64,000 nt of DNA from Serratia silvae (GTDB lineage: Bacteria; Pseudomonadota; Gammaproteobacteria; Enterobacterales; Enterobacteriaceae). Where the stretch lies: the NCBI RefSeq assembly GCF_023282985.1, contig NZ_JAGQDC010000003.1:186001-250000 (forward strand). Reading direction: 5' to 3'. This document shows positions 6,994-16,823 of the stretch, in pieces (the stretch's first letter is position 1; each line of letters starts with the position of its first letter). The translations under genes and the position numbers were made by a program. Under the pieces are notes generated by a model. The model saw only the letters and a list, made by a program, of their open reading frames with translations. It ran no database searches and was not told the DNA's origin.

Positions 6994-9900
6994 TCAGTGA
7001 TGCTTAACCGGATGGGCGTGTTCCAGATCTTCAGTCTTTTTGCTGAAGCGGCGGCGAACCACCACGAAGAACACCGGTACAAAGAAGATAGCCAAGACGG
7101 TAGCTGTCACCATCCCGCCCATTACGCCGGTACCTACCGCGTTTTGAGCGCCGGAGCCTGCACCGCTGCTGATAACCAGCGGCATAACCCCGAGGATAAA
7201 GGCCAGTGACGTCATCAGGATTGGACGCAGACGCATACGCACCGCTTCCAATGTTGCTTCGATCAACCCTTTACCTTCTTTATCCATCAGGTCCTTGGCG
7301 AATTCCACGATCAATATCGCGTTCTTCGCCGACAACCCAATGGTTGTCAACAGGCCTACCTGGAAGTAAACGTCATTTTCCAGCCCGCGCATGGTCGCGG
7401 CCAACAGGGCACCAATGACCCCCAGTGGCACAACCAACATAACGGAGAACGGAATCGACCAGCTCTCGTAGAGAGCAGCCAGACACAGGAACACCACGAT
7501 CAGCGAGATGGCGTACAGTGACGGAGCCTGGTTACCGGACAGACGTTCCTGATAGGACATACCGGTCCAGTCATAGCCGACGCCGTTTGGCAGTTTTGCC
7601 GCCAGCTGTTCCATCATGTCCATCGCTTCACCGGTACTCTTACCCGGTGCCGCCTGGCCGAGGATTTCCATTGATGGCAGGCCGTTGTAACGTTCCAGAC
7701 GTGGTGAACCAAATTCCCATTTCGCCGTGGCGAAGGAGGAGAACGGTACCATCTGCCCGGTGCGACCACGAACAAACCAGTTATTAATATCTTCCGGTAG
7801 CATACGGAACGGGGCTTCAGCCTGTACGTAAACCTTCTTCACACGACCGCGGTCGATAAAGTCGTTCACATACGAGCCGCCCAGCGCGGTGCCGATGGTG
7901 GTATTAATATCGCTCAGGGAAACGCCCAGCGTCTGTGCTTTCTCCTGATCGATGATCAGTTTGAACTGCGGTGTATCTTCCAGACCGTTCGGACGCATTC
8001 CGACCAGCAAGTCTGGATGTTCTGCCGTCATGCCCAACAGTTGGTTACGTGCTGCGGTCAGTTTCTCGTGACCCAGGTTAGCCTGATCGATCAGCTGGAA
8101 GTCGAAGCCGGTTGCCGTCCCCAGTTCCACAATCGCTGGCAGGTTAAAGGCGAATACCAGACCGTCTTTAATCTGTGAGAAAGCCCTCATAGCACGGCCT
8201 GCAATGGCCGGTACCTTGTTCTCTTCACCTTTACGTTCAGACCAGTCTTTCAGGCTGATAAACGCCAAACCGGTGTTCTGGCCCTGGCCGCTGAAGCCGA
8301 AGCCATTAACGGTAAACACCGAGTTAATGTTGTCGCCTTCTTTCTCGTGGTAGTAGCGGTTAACTTCGTCCAGGACTTTCTGGGTACGCTCCTGGGTGGC
8401 ACCCGCTGGCATTTGAACCATGGTCAGCAGGATGCCCTGGTCTTCGTCCGGCAGGAACGAGGAAGGCAAGCGCATAAACAGTACCGCCATACCAACCACG
8501 ATCAGCAGGTAGATCACCAGATAACGCCCAGTGCTACGCAGAATGTTCGCTACGCTATCGGTATAGTGGTGGGTGCTCTTATCAAACAGGCGGTTGAACC
8601 AGCCGAAGAAGCCGGTCTTGATGCCGTGATCGCCTTTCGGGATCGGTTTGAGCATGGTGGCACACAGCGCAGGCGTCAGGATCAACGCTACCAATACCGA
8701 CAGCACCATGGCAGAAACGATGGTAATCGAGAACTGGCGATAGATTGCCCCGGTTGACCCACCGAAGAAGGCCATCGGGATAAATACCGCTGACAGCACC
8801 ATGGCGATACCCACCAAGGCGCCCTGGATCTGTTCCATCGATTTCTTGGTGGCTTCTTTTGGCGGCAGGCCTTCTTCGGCCATGACACGCTCAACGTTTT
8901 CTACCACCACGATGGCGTCATCCACCAGCAGGCCTATCGCTAGCACCATGCCGAACATCGTCAGGGTGTTTATCGAGAAACCAAACGCAGCCAGGATGGC
9001 GAACGTCCCCAGCAATACTACCGGCACGGCAATCGTTGGGATCAGCGTAGCGCGGAAGTTCTGCAGGAACAGATACATCACCAGGAATACCAGGATGATC
9101 GCTTCAATCAGGGTTTTTACCACTTCGTTAATGGAAATCTTAACGAACGGCGTGGTGTCATAAGGGTAAACAACTTTCAGACTTGCAGGGAAGAACGGTT
9201 CCAGTTTGGCCAGTTCTGCCTTGACTTCTGACGCTGTGTTCAGGGCGTTGGCACCGGTTGCCAGCTTGATACCGATACCGGCAGCAGGCTTACCGTTATA
9301 ACGAGCAATAACGTTGTAGCTTTCACCACCCAGTTCAACTCTGGCCACATCTCTCAGACGCACCTGCGAACCGTCCGGGTTGACTTTCAGCTGGATCTTG
9401 CTGAATTCTTCCGGCGAGGTCAGGCGGGTTTGTGCGATGATCGAGGCGTTCAGCTGTTGCCCTTTTACCGGTGGAGTACCACCGAGCTGGCCTGCAGCAA
9501 CCTGGTTGTTCTGAACCTTGATCGCAGCGATAACATCGCTCGGGGTCAGTTGGTAATTGTTCAGTTTGTTGGGATCGAGCCAGATACGCATCGCGTACTG
9601 GGAACCAAACAGCTGCACATCACCCACACCAGAGGTACGGCTGATAGGATCCTTGATGTTGGAACCCACATAGTCCGCGATATCTTCCTGCGTCATGCTG
9701 CCATCTTCGGAAATAAAGCCCGCTACCATCAGGAAGCTGCTGCTTGATTTCTCAACGCTAACGCCTTGTTGCTGTACTTCTTGTGGCAGCAGCGGCATCG
9801 CCAACTGCAGCTTGTTCTGTACCTGTACCTGAGCGATATCAGGGTCAGTACCAGAGTTGAAGGTCAACGTAATCTGGACGTTACCGGACGAGTCACTGTT

Positions 9901-10140
9901 GGAGGACATGTACAGCAGGTTATCAATACCGTTCATATTCTGTTCGATAACCTGCGTCACGGTATCCTGCACCGTTTTAGCGTCAGCGCCCGGGTAGTTG
10001 GCGGCGATCGTGACTGCTGGTGGCGCAATGGTCGGATATTGCGCAATAGGCAGCTTCATGATCGACAAGATGCCCGCCAACATAATGATGATGGCGATTA
10101 CCCATGCAAATATGGGGCGATCTATAAAGAACTTAGCCAT
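6994..10140 (-). CDS. acrB: Multidrug efflux RND transporter permease AcrB
   Basis: Inner-membrane proton-driven pump of the AcrAB-TolC tripartite efflux system. It has 1048 residues (E. coli 1049). The N-terminus [17 protein letters not shown], the proton-relay [14 protein letters not shown] in the fourth membrane segment, the [13 protein letters not shown] stretch, and the second-half repeat [19 protein letters not shown] are all present, as expected for twelve membrane helices plus two large periplasmic loops. It lies 17 bases after acrA in the same operon. The C-terminal tail ends in HAHPVKHH. Confidence 0.97.
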   Translation of the reverse strand: MAKFFIDRPIFAWVIAIIIMLAGILSIMKLPIAQYPTIAPPAVTIAANYPGADAKTVQDTVTQVIEQNMNGIDNLLYMSSNSDSSGNVQITLTFNSGTDPDIAQVQVQNKLQLAMPLLPQEVQQQGVSVEKSSSSFLMVAGFISEDGSMTQEDIADYVGSNIKDPISRTSGVGDVQLFGSQYAMRIWLDPNKLNNYQLTPSDVIAAIKVQNNQVAAGQLGGTPPVKGQQLNASIIAQTRLTSPEEFSKIQLKVNPDGSQVRLRDVARVELGGESYNVIARYNGKPAAGIGIKLATGANALNTASEVKAELAKLEPFFPASLKVVYPYDTTPFVKISINEVVKTLIEAIILVFLVMYLFLQNFRATLIPTIAVPVVLLGTFAILAAFGFSINTLTMFGMVLAIGLLVDDAIVVVENVERVMAEEGLPPKEATKKSMEQIQGALVGIAMVLSAVFIPMAFFGGSTGAIYRQFSITIVSAMVLSVLVALILTPALCATMLKPIPKGDHGIKTGFFGWFNRLFDKSTHHYTDSVANILRSTGRYLVIYLLIVVGMAVLFMRLPSSFLPDEDQGILLTMVQMPAGATQERTQKVLDEVNRYYHEKEGDNINSVFTVNGFGFSGQGQNTGLAFISLKDWSERKGEENKVPAIAGRAMRAFSQIKDGLVFAFNLPAIVELGTATGFDFQLIDQANLGHEKLTAARNQLLGMTAEHPDLLVGMRPNGLEDTPQFKLIIDQEKAQTLGVSLSDINTTIGTALGGSYVNDFIDRGRVKKVYVQAEAPFRMLPEDINNWFVRGRTGQMVPFSSFATAKWEFGSPRLERYNGLPSMEILGQAAPGKSTGEAMDMMEQLAAKLPNGVGYDWTGMSYQERLSGNQAPSLYAISLIVVFLCLAALYESWSIPFSVMLVVPLGVIGALLAATMRGLENDVYFQVGLLTTIGLSAKNAILIVEFAKDLMDKEGKGLIEATLEAVRMRLRPILMTSLAFILGVMPLVISSGAGSGAQNAVGTGVMGGMVTATVLAIFFVPVFFVVVRRRFSKKTEDLEHAHPVKHH

Positions 10141-10157
10141 GTATTACCGGCTCCTTT

Positions 10158-11339
10158 TTATGACTTCTTCTCGGGTTCAGACGCAGTCTGCGGCTTGCTA
10201 TCAGCTTCTTGCGCTTTCACCTGAACGCCAGGCCTGATTTTTTGCAGGCCAGTGACAATCACGCGATCGCCCGGTTTCAAACCAGCCGTCACCAACCACT
10301 TGTTGCCAATCGCCTGCGCGGCGGTCAGCGTACGTACTTCCACTTTATCGTCTGCACCGACAACCATCGCGGTAGCTTCACCACGTGGGTTACGGGTAAC
10401 GCCCTCTTGCGGAACCAGCAAGGCATCGCTACGCACGCCTTCGTCCAGACGGGCGCGCACAAACATACCTGGCAGTAAGGCATCGTTCGGGTTAGGGAAA
10501 ATGGCACGAATAGTGATGGAACCGGTGGTTTCATCAACGGTTACGTCGGAGAATTCCAATGAACCTTCTTGCGCATATTCCTGGCCGTTTTCCAGCAGCA
10601 GCTTCACTTTAGCCTTGCCGTTTTCCTGCTTCAGGGTGCCGTTAGCCAATTCCTGTTTCAGGCGCAGATAGTCGTTGCTTGACTGGGTCACGTCGACATA
10701 CATCGGATCCAGTTGCTGCACGGTAGCCATTGCAGTGGCCTGACCGGAAGTCACCAGCGCCCCTTCGGTTACCGATGAAAGACCAATACGACCAGAGATT
10801 GGCGAAGTGACTTTGGTGTAAGCCAGGTTGATACGTGCGGTTTCCACGGCTGCCTTGGCAGCAACCACGGCAGCGTTAGCCTGCAGCAGGGTGGAATTGG
10901 CATTATCGAAGTCTTGCTTACTGATGTAGCTGGTACCCAGTAAAGGTTTGTAACGGTTGACTGTCAGACGCGCGATTTCTGCAGCAGCTTGAGCTTTGGC
11001 CAAGTCGCCTTTGGCACTGTCATAAGCTGCTTGATAGGTCGCTGGATCGATTTGATACAGTGAAACACCCGCCTTGATATCGCTGCCTTCAGTAAAGTTG
11101 CGTTTCAGGATGATGCCACTAACCTGAGGGCGAACTTCGGCGATGCGGTATGCTGCGGTACGACCAGGAAGATCGGTAGTAATATTGAGAGGTTCAGCCT
11201 TCAACGTCACCACACCCACGGCAGGAGCCTGGTGTTGGGCCTGTTGCTGGGTTTCTTTATCATTACATCCTGTAAGCACTAAGCTGCCTGAAAGCATCAG
11301 AACTGCCGCCAGAGGCGTTAACCCTCTGTTTTTGTTCAT
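10158..11339 (-). CDS. acrA: Efflux periplasmic adaptor AcrA
   Basis: Membrane-fusion lipoprotein linking AcrB to TolC; 393 residues (E. coli 397). The signal peptide ends in the lipobox LTGC with C25 as the lipidated residue. The barrel-sandwich halves (RPQVSGIILKRNFTEGSDIKAG and TKVTSPISGRIGLSSV) flank the coiled-coil hairpin rich in Ala/Lys/Gln. First gene of acrAB, divergent from acrR across 142 bases that contain the AcrR operator. Confidence 0.97.
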   Translation of the reverse strand: MNKNRGLTPLAAVLMLSGSLVLTGCNDKETQQQAQHQAPAVGVVTLKAEPLNITTDLPGRTAAYRIAEVRPQVSGIILKRNFTEGSDIKAGVSLYQIDPATYQAAYDSAKGDLAKAQAAAEIARLTVNRYKPLLGTSYISKQDFDNANSTLLQANAAVVAAKAAVETARINLAYTKVTSPISGRIGLSSVTEGALVTSGQATAMATVQQLDPMYVDVTQSSNDYLRLKQELANGTLKQENGKAKVKLLLENGQEYAQEGSLEFSDVTVDETTGSITIRAIFPNPNDALLPGMFVRARLDEGVRSDALLVPQEGVTRNPRGEATAMVVGADDKVEVRTLTAAQAIGNKWLVTAGLKPGDRVIVTGLQKIRPGVQVKAQEADSKPQTASEPEKKS

Positions 11340-11429
11340 AGAAAAACCTCAAGTGTCCGATTTCAAATTGATCAATGGATCACAAGCTTTAAAACCCATT
11401 GCTGCGTTAATTTTATCTGCGTGCTATGG

Positions 11430-11453
11430 TACATACATTCGCGAATGTATGTA
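11430..11453. promoter_or_regulatory. AcrR operator between acrA and acrR
   Basis: A perfect 24-base palindrome, half-site TACATACATTCG, in the acrA-acrR intergenic region. It corresponds to the E. coli AcrR operator (TACATACATT and its complement) with a fully symmetric centre CGCG. Binding here would repress both acrAB and acrR. Confidence 0.93.
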
Positions 11454-11481
11454 AATCACACTCCCTGTAAAAAACAACAGC

Positions 11482-12129
11482 ATGGCACGAAAAACCAAAC
11501 AGCAGGCGCAAGAAACACGACAGCAGATCCTTGACGCTGCGGTGAGGGAATTCTCTGAACGTGGCGTATCAGCAACCTCACTGACAGATATCGCCACCGC
11601 TGCAGGGGTGACACGTGGTGCAATTTACTGGCACTTCAAGAACAAGGTAGACCTGTTTAATGAAGTTTGGGAGCTATCAGAGTCGAAAATAGGCGACCTG
11701 GAGATAGAGTATCAGTCAAAGTATCCTGATAATCCACTGCGTATTTTAAGAGAAATTCTGATTTATATTTTGACCGCTACGGTTGATGACTGTCGGCGTC
11801 GGGCGTTGATGGAGATCGTGTTCCATAAATGCGAATTTATCGGCGAAATGATGCCGTTACATGACGCTCGCAAGGTGCTTTATCTTGAAGGTTATGACCG
11901 TATCGAACGCGTTTTACGCAATAGTATGGATCAGGGACAACTCCCAGCCGATCTGCATACTCGCCGGGCTGCAATCATCTTGCGCGCTTACATCACCGGC
12001 CTGATGGAGAACTGGCTGTTTATGCCGGAAAGCTTTGATCTCAAAGCGGAGGCGAGTATTTTGGTCGACAGCTTCCTCGAAATGGCGCAGCTTAGCCCTT
12101 CTTTACGTGTGAACGTGCCAGTCCGGTAG
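11482..12129 (+). CDS. acrR: TetR-family repressor AcrR
   Basis: A 215-residue TetR-type repressor of acrAB. The DNA-binding domain (residues 1-60) includes [19 protein letters not shown] and the helix-turn-helix [32 protein letters not shown]. The C-terminal ligand-binding domain accepts drugs and dyes in the E. coli protein. It is divergent from acrA with the operator between them. The reading frame is complete and shows no loss-of-function change. Confidence 0.96.
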   Translation: MARKTKQQAQETRQQILDAAVREFSERGVSATSLTDIATAAGVTRGAIYWHFKNKVDLFNEVWELSESKIGDLEIEYQSKYPDNPLRILREILIYILTATVDDCRRRALMEIVFHKCEFIGEMMPLHDARKVLYLEGYDRIERVLRNSMDQGQLPADLHTRRAAIILRAYITGLMENWLFMPESFDLKAEASILVDSFLEMAQLSPSLRVNVPVR

Positions 12130-12150
12130 ACCTCGATAAGGAGAATCCAA

Positions 12151-12504
12151 ATGTCATCTCTGTTACTGATTGCCAACGGTGCGGCTTATGGCCAGGAATC
12201 GTTATTCAATGCGCTACGTCTGGCGATCACCCTGAAAGAACAGCAGCCCGAGCTGCAGTTGAAACTGTTTCTGATGTCCGATGCGGTCGTGGCGGGCATT
12301 GCCGGGCAGCAGCCGCGTGAAGGCTATCATTTGCAGCAGATGCTGGAAATTCTGACGGCGCAGCAGGTGCCGGTCAAACTGTGTAAAACCTGTGCCGATG
12401 CCCGTGGCGTCAGCCAACTGAAGCTGGCCGATGGCGTAGAAATTGGCACGTTGGTGGAATTGGCCCAGTGGACGCTGGCGGCGGAGAAAGTGCTGACTTT
12501 CTGA
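12151..12504 (+). CDS. DsrE/YchN-family protein
   Basis: A 117-residue member of the DsrE/DsrF-like family, beginning MSSLLLIANGAAYGQESLFNALRLA. The conserved CKTCADARGV stretch (about residues 79-88) matches the YchN-type CxxCxxARG motif, which is near a proposed sulfur-handling site. A GGAG ribosome site precedes the ATG. It sits 21 bases after acrR, where E. coli has mscK, and its stop codon directly abuts the remnant of mscK, so it marks a rearrangement joint. The function is unknown; a sulfur-relay or redox role is only a family-level suggestion. Confidence 0.85.
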   Translation: MSSLLLIANGAAYGQESLFNALRLAITLKEQQPELQLKLFLMSDAVVAGIAGQQPREGYHLQQMLEILTAQQVPVKLCKTCADARGVSQLKLADGVEIGTLVELAQWTLAAEKVLTF

Positions 12505-12505
12505 T

Positions 12506-13175
12506 CTCGTCTACACCACGTTACGTTTGGCAGGCCGTTGGATCGACAGCCTGTATCTGTTTTTCCTGTGGAATATCGTGTATCTGGCGGCGATCCGTGG
12601 TCTCAGCGTCGCAGCTCGTCGTCTGGCCTATCGCCGTGCTCTGGCACGCCGCCAACAATGAGAAAGAGGGAGCCGAAGGTAACGAGCCGTTGGAAGAACC
12701 GCCGCTGGCGCTGGATCAAATCAACCAGCAGTCGCTGCGTTTGACCACCATGGCGTTGTTTTTGATCTTCGCCAGTGCGTTTTATGCGATAGGGTCGGAT
12801 CTGGTGACAGTGATCTCCTATCTCGACAGCGTTACCCTGTGGCATTACTCCAGCAGCGTGGCGGGCAAGGCGGTGCTGTTGCAGGCGGCGCATGAAAATC
12901 CGCGGGTGATGACGGATCCTGAGCCGATGGTATTTTTCCTCAACTTTGGCGCCAGCACGCTGGATCATGAGCTGCGGTTGTACGTGCGTGAACTGCGCGA
13001 TCGCAGCTATACGGTGGATGAACTGAACCGAGCGATTGACCGCCTATGCCGTGAGAACGACATTAATATCGCCTTCAACCAACTGGAAGTGTATCTGCAT
13101 AGCCAGCAGGGCAACGAAGTGCTGGAGGTCAAGCGGGCGCAGGTTCCAGGCATCGGTAATCAACCTGCGGTGTAG
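12506..13175 (+). pseudogene. mscK: mscK (potassium-dependent mechanosensitive channel) remnant
   Basis: Decayed 3' part of mscK (E. coli MscK has 1120 residues). From 12506 one frame reads TLRLAGRWIDSLYL and IRGLSVAARRLAYRR, matching the MscK membrane domain, then stops at TGA 12659. The next frame continues with EGAEGNEPLEEPPLALDQIN and DLVTVISYLDSVTLWHY. At about 12863 the text jumps from the helix start VAG to AVLLQAAHENPRVM, losing roughly 200 residues that include the whole pore helix. The last part, FGASTLDHELRLYVRELRD to GNEVLEVKR, is the normal C-terminus. The N-terminal two thirds, a frameshift and an internal deletion make a working channel impossible. Confidence 0.9.
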
Positions 13176-13206
13176 GAACCTGACAAATAACGCTAGCGGG
13201 CCATGA

Positions 13207-13386
13207 TCATTGGCCCGCGGGCAAATACGGTGAGGTGATGCCCGCACGCTGCATCTTTTCCTGATAGTCTTTTCTGACGATGTCCAGCGCGGCCAGCGCC
13301 GTTGCCGGATCGATCTCGTTGCATTCCAGCAGGTAAATCAAGTCTACCGCCAGTTGTAATTCTGGGGAGGCATTCTCTAGCGACAT
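13207..13386 (-). CDS. rsmS: Pleiotropic regulator RsmS (YbaM family)
   Basis: A 59-residue protein on the minus strand, MSLENASPELQLAVDLIYLL then DPATALAALDIVRKDYQEK, matching E. coli YbaM (53 residues); the Pectobacterium homologue RsmS is a regulator of secondary metabolites. It lies between mscK and priC as in E. coli. Its stop codon is inside a hairpin, GCGGGCCA/TGGCCCGC at 13196-13218, that also follows the mscK remnant. Short enough to be overlooked by length filters. Confidence 0.9.
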   Translation of the reverse strand: MSLENASPELQLAVDLIYLLECNEIDPATALAALDIVRKDYQEKMQRAGITSPYLPAGQ

Positions 13387-13518
13387 AAGTCCAACGTTTG
13401 TGTTAGTGAAGGTATCTTCCCGTGTTTTAAACGCAGGAGAGGCGATATTGTGCTTTGGCTGAGTATAGTGAACCTGGTGCGGGGAGGGGAATAATCATTA
13501 AAATAATGTGACAAATAA

Positions 13519-14055
13519 TCAAAAACCGTTTTCTTTTCGCTCAATGCTGCGCTCTATACGCGCCAACGCTTGCCGGCAACGCACTAATCTGCCCTCGAAT
13601 GCGGCCAGTTCTTGTTGTAACTTCTTTTGTGCGGCGAAGGTGGTTTGTTGCCCCAACAGGCTTTCGCGGTCCTGGATCATGGCGATCAGACGGCGTTCAT
13701 AATCCTGATGTTCGGCGAGCTTATGGTACAAATCGACCACCGCCACTTCCTTGGGCTGATTTTTACGCCGTATCGTCTGGGTCGCCATTTCGCGCTGTAA
13801 CGCGGTGAGCTGTGCTACCAGCTTTTCCGCCAGAAAGGCGACGTGAGCGGTACGGTTGTCTTTGACCGCCGTTTGTAACTGGGCAAAGTTCTTTTGTATC
13901 TCGGCCAGATAATCTCGTAACCGTGTGCCGTGGTTGGAGAACAGGGCAACGTCAAACCGCGCCTGCGAGATCGGGGTATCACCTCGCGGTTGGATTTCGC
14001 TTGCTAAGGCTGCGATTTGTTGTTCAAGCGCCTGTAATAAGCGGAGCGTAGTCAC
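13519..14055 (-). CDS. priC: Primosomal replication protein N'' (PriC)
   Basis: Replication-restart protein that recognises stalled forks and loads DnaB by a PriA-independent route. It has 178 residues (E. coli 175), helical and basic, with LLQALEQQIAALASEI at the N-terminus, RFDVALFSNHGTRLRDYLAEI centrally, and HQDYERRLIAMIQDRE near the C-terminus. Divergent from ybaN and downstream of rsmS on the opposite side, preserving E. coli order. Confidence 0.95.
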   Translation of the reverse strand: MTTLRLLQALEQQIAALASEIQPRGDTPISQARFDVALFSNHGTRLRDYLAEIQKNFAQLQTAVKDNRTAHVAFLAEKLVAQLTALQREMATQTIRRKNQPKEVAVVDLYHKLAEHQDYERRLIAMIQDRESLLGQQTTFAAQKKLQQELAAFEGRLVRCRQALARIERSIERKENGF

Positions 14056-14205
14056 GTGAGATCCTTCGAAAGGGCAGTAGGTGCCTAAGCTTGCCCGTGA
14101 AAAGGCGGTGAAACAAGCTTTGGATGGATAAAGCCGCCAACTGGCAGAATTATGACCAAGAAGGGTGGTACAGTAAACGGGCCATCATGATAGGTAAGGA
14201 CAGGC

Positions 14206-14586
14206 ATGACTCGTTGGTTTTTGATTATACTGGGGTGGCTGGCCGTGGTGCTGGCAACGTTGGGCGTGGTGCTGCCGCTGTTGCCGACGACCCCATTTCT
14301 ATTGTTGGCCGCTTGGTGCTTTGCACGCTCCTCACCGCGGTTTCACTATTGGTTGCTGTATCGCTCCTGGTTCGGTTCTTATTTGCGTCATTGGCAACGG
14401 CATAAGGCGTTACCGCCCGGAGCCAAGTGGAAAGCGGTGTTGCTTATTGTGTTGACGTTTGCCGTATCCCTCTGGCTGGTGAAGCTTTGGTGGGTGCGAG
14501 GTGTACTGCTGGCGATCCTGGTTATTTTGCTGACTTTTATGCTCCGACTGCCAGTTATTGACCTGTCGCAACAAAAACAGCGCTGA
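14206..14586 (+). CDS. ybaN: Inner-membrane protein YbaN (DUF454)
   Basis: A 126-residue protein with an N-terminal hydrophobic hairpin (FLIILGWLAVVLATLGVVLPLLPTTPF split across two segments) and two C-terminal hydrophobic segments around VLLIVLTFAVSLWLVKLWW. The motif LPTTPFLLLAAWCFARSSPRF is the DUF454 signature. The function is unknown. It is located between priC (divergent) and apt, as in E. coli. Confidence 0.93.
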   Translation: MTRWFLIILGWLAVVLATLGVVLPLLPTTPFLLLAAWCFARSSPRFHYWLLYRSWFGSYLRHWQRHKALPPGAKWKAVLLIVLTFAVSLWLVKLWWVRGVLLAILVILLTFMLRLPVIDLSQQKQR

Positions 14587-14733
14587 TCGTGCGGCGTCAG
14601 TTGCATTTATCCGCCATTTTGCATAGATTTGGGCGTTTTCGTGCGCAGGTTTCCTCCCGCCGTTTTTTTGTTCACGGCGTGGCAGTTGATGGCCTGTGTG
14701 GAAGTTACTAGGAAGTTTTATCAGGCAATAACT

Positions 14734-15285
14734 ATGACCGCGACTGCGCAACAGCTTCAGTATATTAGAGACAGTATCAAAACCATTCCCGACTATCCGA
14801 AGCCGGGTATTCTGTTCCGTGATGTGACCAGCCTGTTGGAAAACCCGCTGGCGTATGCTTCCAGCATTGAACTGCTGGTCGAGCGTTACCGCGATACGGG
14901 CGTCACCAAGGTGGTGGGTACTGAAGCGCGTGGTTTCCTGTTCGGTGCACCAGTGGCGTTGGCGCTGGGTGTTGGCTTTGTGCCGGTTCGCAAACCGGGC
15001 AAATTGCCACGTGCTACCTTGAGCGAAAGCTATGAGTTGGAATACGGCACCGACAAGTTGGAAATTCACACCGACGCTATTGTTGCTGGCGATAAAGTTC
15101 TGGTCGTTGACGATCTGCTGGCCACCGGTGGCACTATCGAAGCCACCGCCACGCTGATCCGCCGTCTGGGTGGTGAAGTGACAGATGCGGCATTTATTAT
15201 CAACCTGCCAGATCTCGGGGGCGAAACGCGCCTGAATAATCTGGGTATTGATTGCTACTGCCTGCTCGACTTCGCCGGGCATTGA
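14734..15285 (+). CDS. apt: Adenine phosphoribosyltransferase
   Basis: Salvages adenine to AMP with PRPP. From the ATG at 14734 it has 183 residues, [20 protein letters not shown] onward, the same length as E. coli Apt; the in-frame ATG at 14629 would add a hydrophobic non-family leader. The PRPP-binding motif [17 protein letters not shown], the adenine-site region [15 protein letters not shown] and the C-terminal IDCYCLLDF are present. It pairs functionally with the adenine deaminase at the window start as an alternative fate for adenine. Confidence 0.96.
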   Translation: MTATAQQLQYIRDSIKTIPDYPKPGILFRDVTSLLENPLAYASSIELLVERYRDTGVTKVVGTEARGFLFGAPVALALGVGFVPVRKPGKLPRATLSESYELEYGTDKLEIHTDAIVAGDKVLVVDDLLATGGTIEATATLIRRLGGEVTDAAFIINLPDLGGETRLNNLGIDCYCLLDFAGH

Positions 15286-15297
15286 TATCGTAGATGG

Positions 15298-15323
15298 CAA
15301 CCCCGTGGTTCACAGCGGGGTTG
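15298..15323 (+). terminator. Hairpin after apt
   Basis: 8-bp stem CAACCCCG/CGGGGTTG with a 10-base loop, 12 bases after the apt stop codon. The T tract is weak (ACGTTTA), so termination may be inefficient. Confidence 0.55.
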
Positions 15324-15474
15324 ACGTTTAGCAGCCACATCCCCGCATTCCCTACTGTCTTCTATCCTCATCAATTCATTGTTGAAAACGCCAAGACTCT
15401 GGCTCGCCACAACGTTTTAACCTACGGCCTCATATGATAAAGTTCATTCAGGCATGGTTGAAAAGTGAGCGATT

Positions 15475-16414
15475 ATGAAAAAAAACAGCAAACTCAATTT
15501 ACACGATGCGGTATTCAAACAGTTTCTAATGCACCCAGGGACCGCACAGGATTTCCTTGAAATCCATCTGCCGGCAGAACTACGCAAGATTTGCGACCTC
15601 AGCACTCTGAAGCTTGAATCCGGTTCTTTTGTTGAGGACTGATCTACGTCAGTATTTCAGCGATGTTCTCTACAGCCTGAAAACCACGGCGGGCGATGGG
15701 TACATTCATGTGCTTATCGAACATCAGTCAACGCCAGATCACCATATGGCCTTCAGGCTGCTGCGTTACGCCATCGCCGCCATGCAGCGTCATCTTGCGG
15801 CTGGGCACAAAAAGCTACCATTGGTTATTCCGATATTGTTCTACACCGGTAAACGTAGCCCGTACCCGTATTCAACCAACTGGCTGCAGGAGTTTGACGA
15901 TCCTGAGCTGGCGAAAAAACTCTACGGTACTGATTTTCCTCTGGTGGATGTCACCGTTATTCCCGACGATGAGATCATGAATCACCGCAGCATGGCTGCA
16001 CTCACACTGTTGCAGAAACATATCCACCAACGCGACATCACGGAACTGACCGACCGGTTGGCGACTATCTTGCTGGCGGGATATCTTTCTTCGCAACAGG
16101 TGATATCGTTGGTACACTATTTAGTACAGGCTGGCGAAACCGCAGACGCCGAAGCCTTTGTACGCGAGTTGGCACAACGAGTGCCCGAACACGGAGACGA
16201 ACTAATGACTATTGCACAGCAACTGGAGCAGAAAGGCATTGAGAAAGGCATCGAGAAAGGCGTTCAGATTGGCGTCGCGAAAGGCCGCGAAGAAGGTGTT
16301 CTGCTGGGTAAGCTGGACGTAGCCCGTAGCCTGCTCAAAATGGGCATGGCTCGTGAGGCCGTGCTTGAGGCAACGGGATTGACCGAAGACGAACTGGCCC
16401 AGATCCGCCACTAA
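15475..16414 (+). pseudogene. Rpn-family nuclease/transposase-like gene, frameshifted
   Basis: Recombination-promoting nuclease family (PD-(D/E)XK fold; YhgA-like). The frame opens at ATG 15475 ([20 protein letters not shown]) and reaches SFVED, then TGA at 15640-15642. One extra T at 15640 explains this: without it the text continues as DDLRQYFSDVLYSLK, the conserved first catalytic region, then HVLIEHQSTPDHHMAFR with the E-x-Q catalytic pair. The rest is intact to 16414, including the GIEKGIEKG repeats before the C-terminal domain. A joined product would have about 312 residues, normal for the family. No terminal repeats are visible, so it is not an insertion sequence. A sequencing error would be the alternative explanation. 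Confidence 0.85.
16205..16414 (+). CDS. Possible intragenic small Rpn protein (RpnS-like)
   Basis: Inside the rpn gene, an in-frame ATG at 16205 is preceded by GGAG at 16192-16195 with suitable spacing. It would produce a 69-residue C-terminal fragment beginning MTIAQQLEQKGIEKGIEKG and ending TGLTEDELAQIRH. E. coli rpn genes are known to express such intragenic proteins, which block the full nuclease. Here the frame is intact downstream of the disrupting frameshift, so the inhibitor could still be made although the nuclease cannot. Inferred from position and ribosome site only. Confidence 0.5.
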   Translation: MTIAQQLEQKGIEKGIEKGVQIGVAKGREEGVLLGKLDVARSLLKMGMAREAVLEATGLTEDELAQIRH

Positions 16415-16823
16415 AGCTTTAACGGCTGGCGTTCGTTGGCCGTTCCAATATGTACTACTTCCAAGGGCAACCGGCCACTGCATGGTTAGCTAAAACTGAA
16501 AAAAACCAGTTTCAGACGGCAGGCAAAGCTTCATCGATAGCTCTTCACCGTCAAACACAGTATAAATTCTTTCAGGTGGTTAACCTTCGCCAAGGTGTTT
16601 CCCTGTCATTGGCTGGTCACCAGGCTCGTGTCTGGCTGGCATGATGCAAAGTTATAGGAATGACAGTGGGCGTACTGTTACACTAAAGTGTGAGTGGCCA
16701 TCGGACGATAAAGGGTATCGGTTCAACCTCGGTACCCAGCAGGCCGCCCACATGGCAATGTCCTTGATGTTGCGATGTACTACTTGGGTTGAAATTACTC
16801 CATAAATCAGTGATGAAGTCTTA
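16415..16823. other. Intergenic region upstream of dnaX
   Basis: 409 bases between the rpn pseudogene and dnaX. It contains a small hairpin AAACTG/CAGTTT around a run of A at about 16491-16511, and two short open frames on the plus strand: 16450-16644 and 16641-16805, which overlap by ATGA. Neither is recognised. The dnaX promoter must lie here or upstream. Confidence 0.5.
16641..16805 (+). CDS. Possible small protein upstream of dnaX
   Basis: An open frame of 54 codons beginning MMQSYRNDSGRTVTLKCEWP and ending MLRCTTWVEITP. The text has a protein-like balance (DDKGYRFNLGTQQAAHMAM), unlike random sequence, but there is no clear ribosome site. The ATG overlaps the stop of another open frame (16450-16644) by ATGA. 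I do not recognise either product. It may be a leftover of mobile DNA associated with the neighbouring rpn gene. Confidence 0.3.
   Translation: MMQSYRNDSGRTVTLKCEWPSDDKGYRFNLGTQQAAHMAMSLMLRCTTWVEITP

Noticed and set aside
8347-8757. Plus-strand open frames opposite acrB, including this one and 9430-9747
   Set aside because: They are antisense shadows of the conserved acrB coding sequence, without ribosome sites.
14410-15300. Open frame of 296 codons on the minus strand opposite ybaN and apt
   Set aside because: It lies entirely antisense to two well-conserved genes, and its composition (rich in Gln, Asn, His) is that of a mirrored frame.
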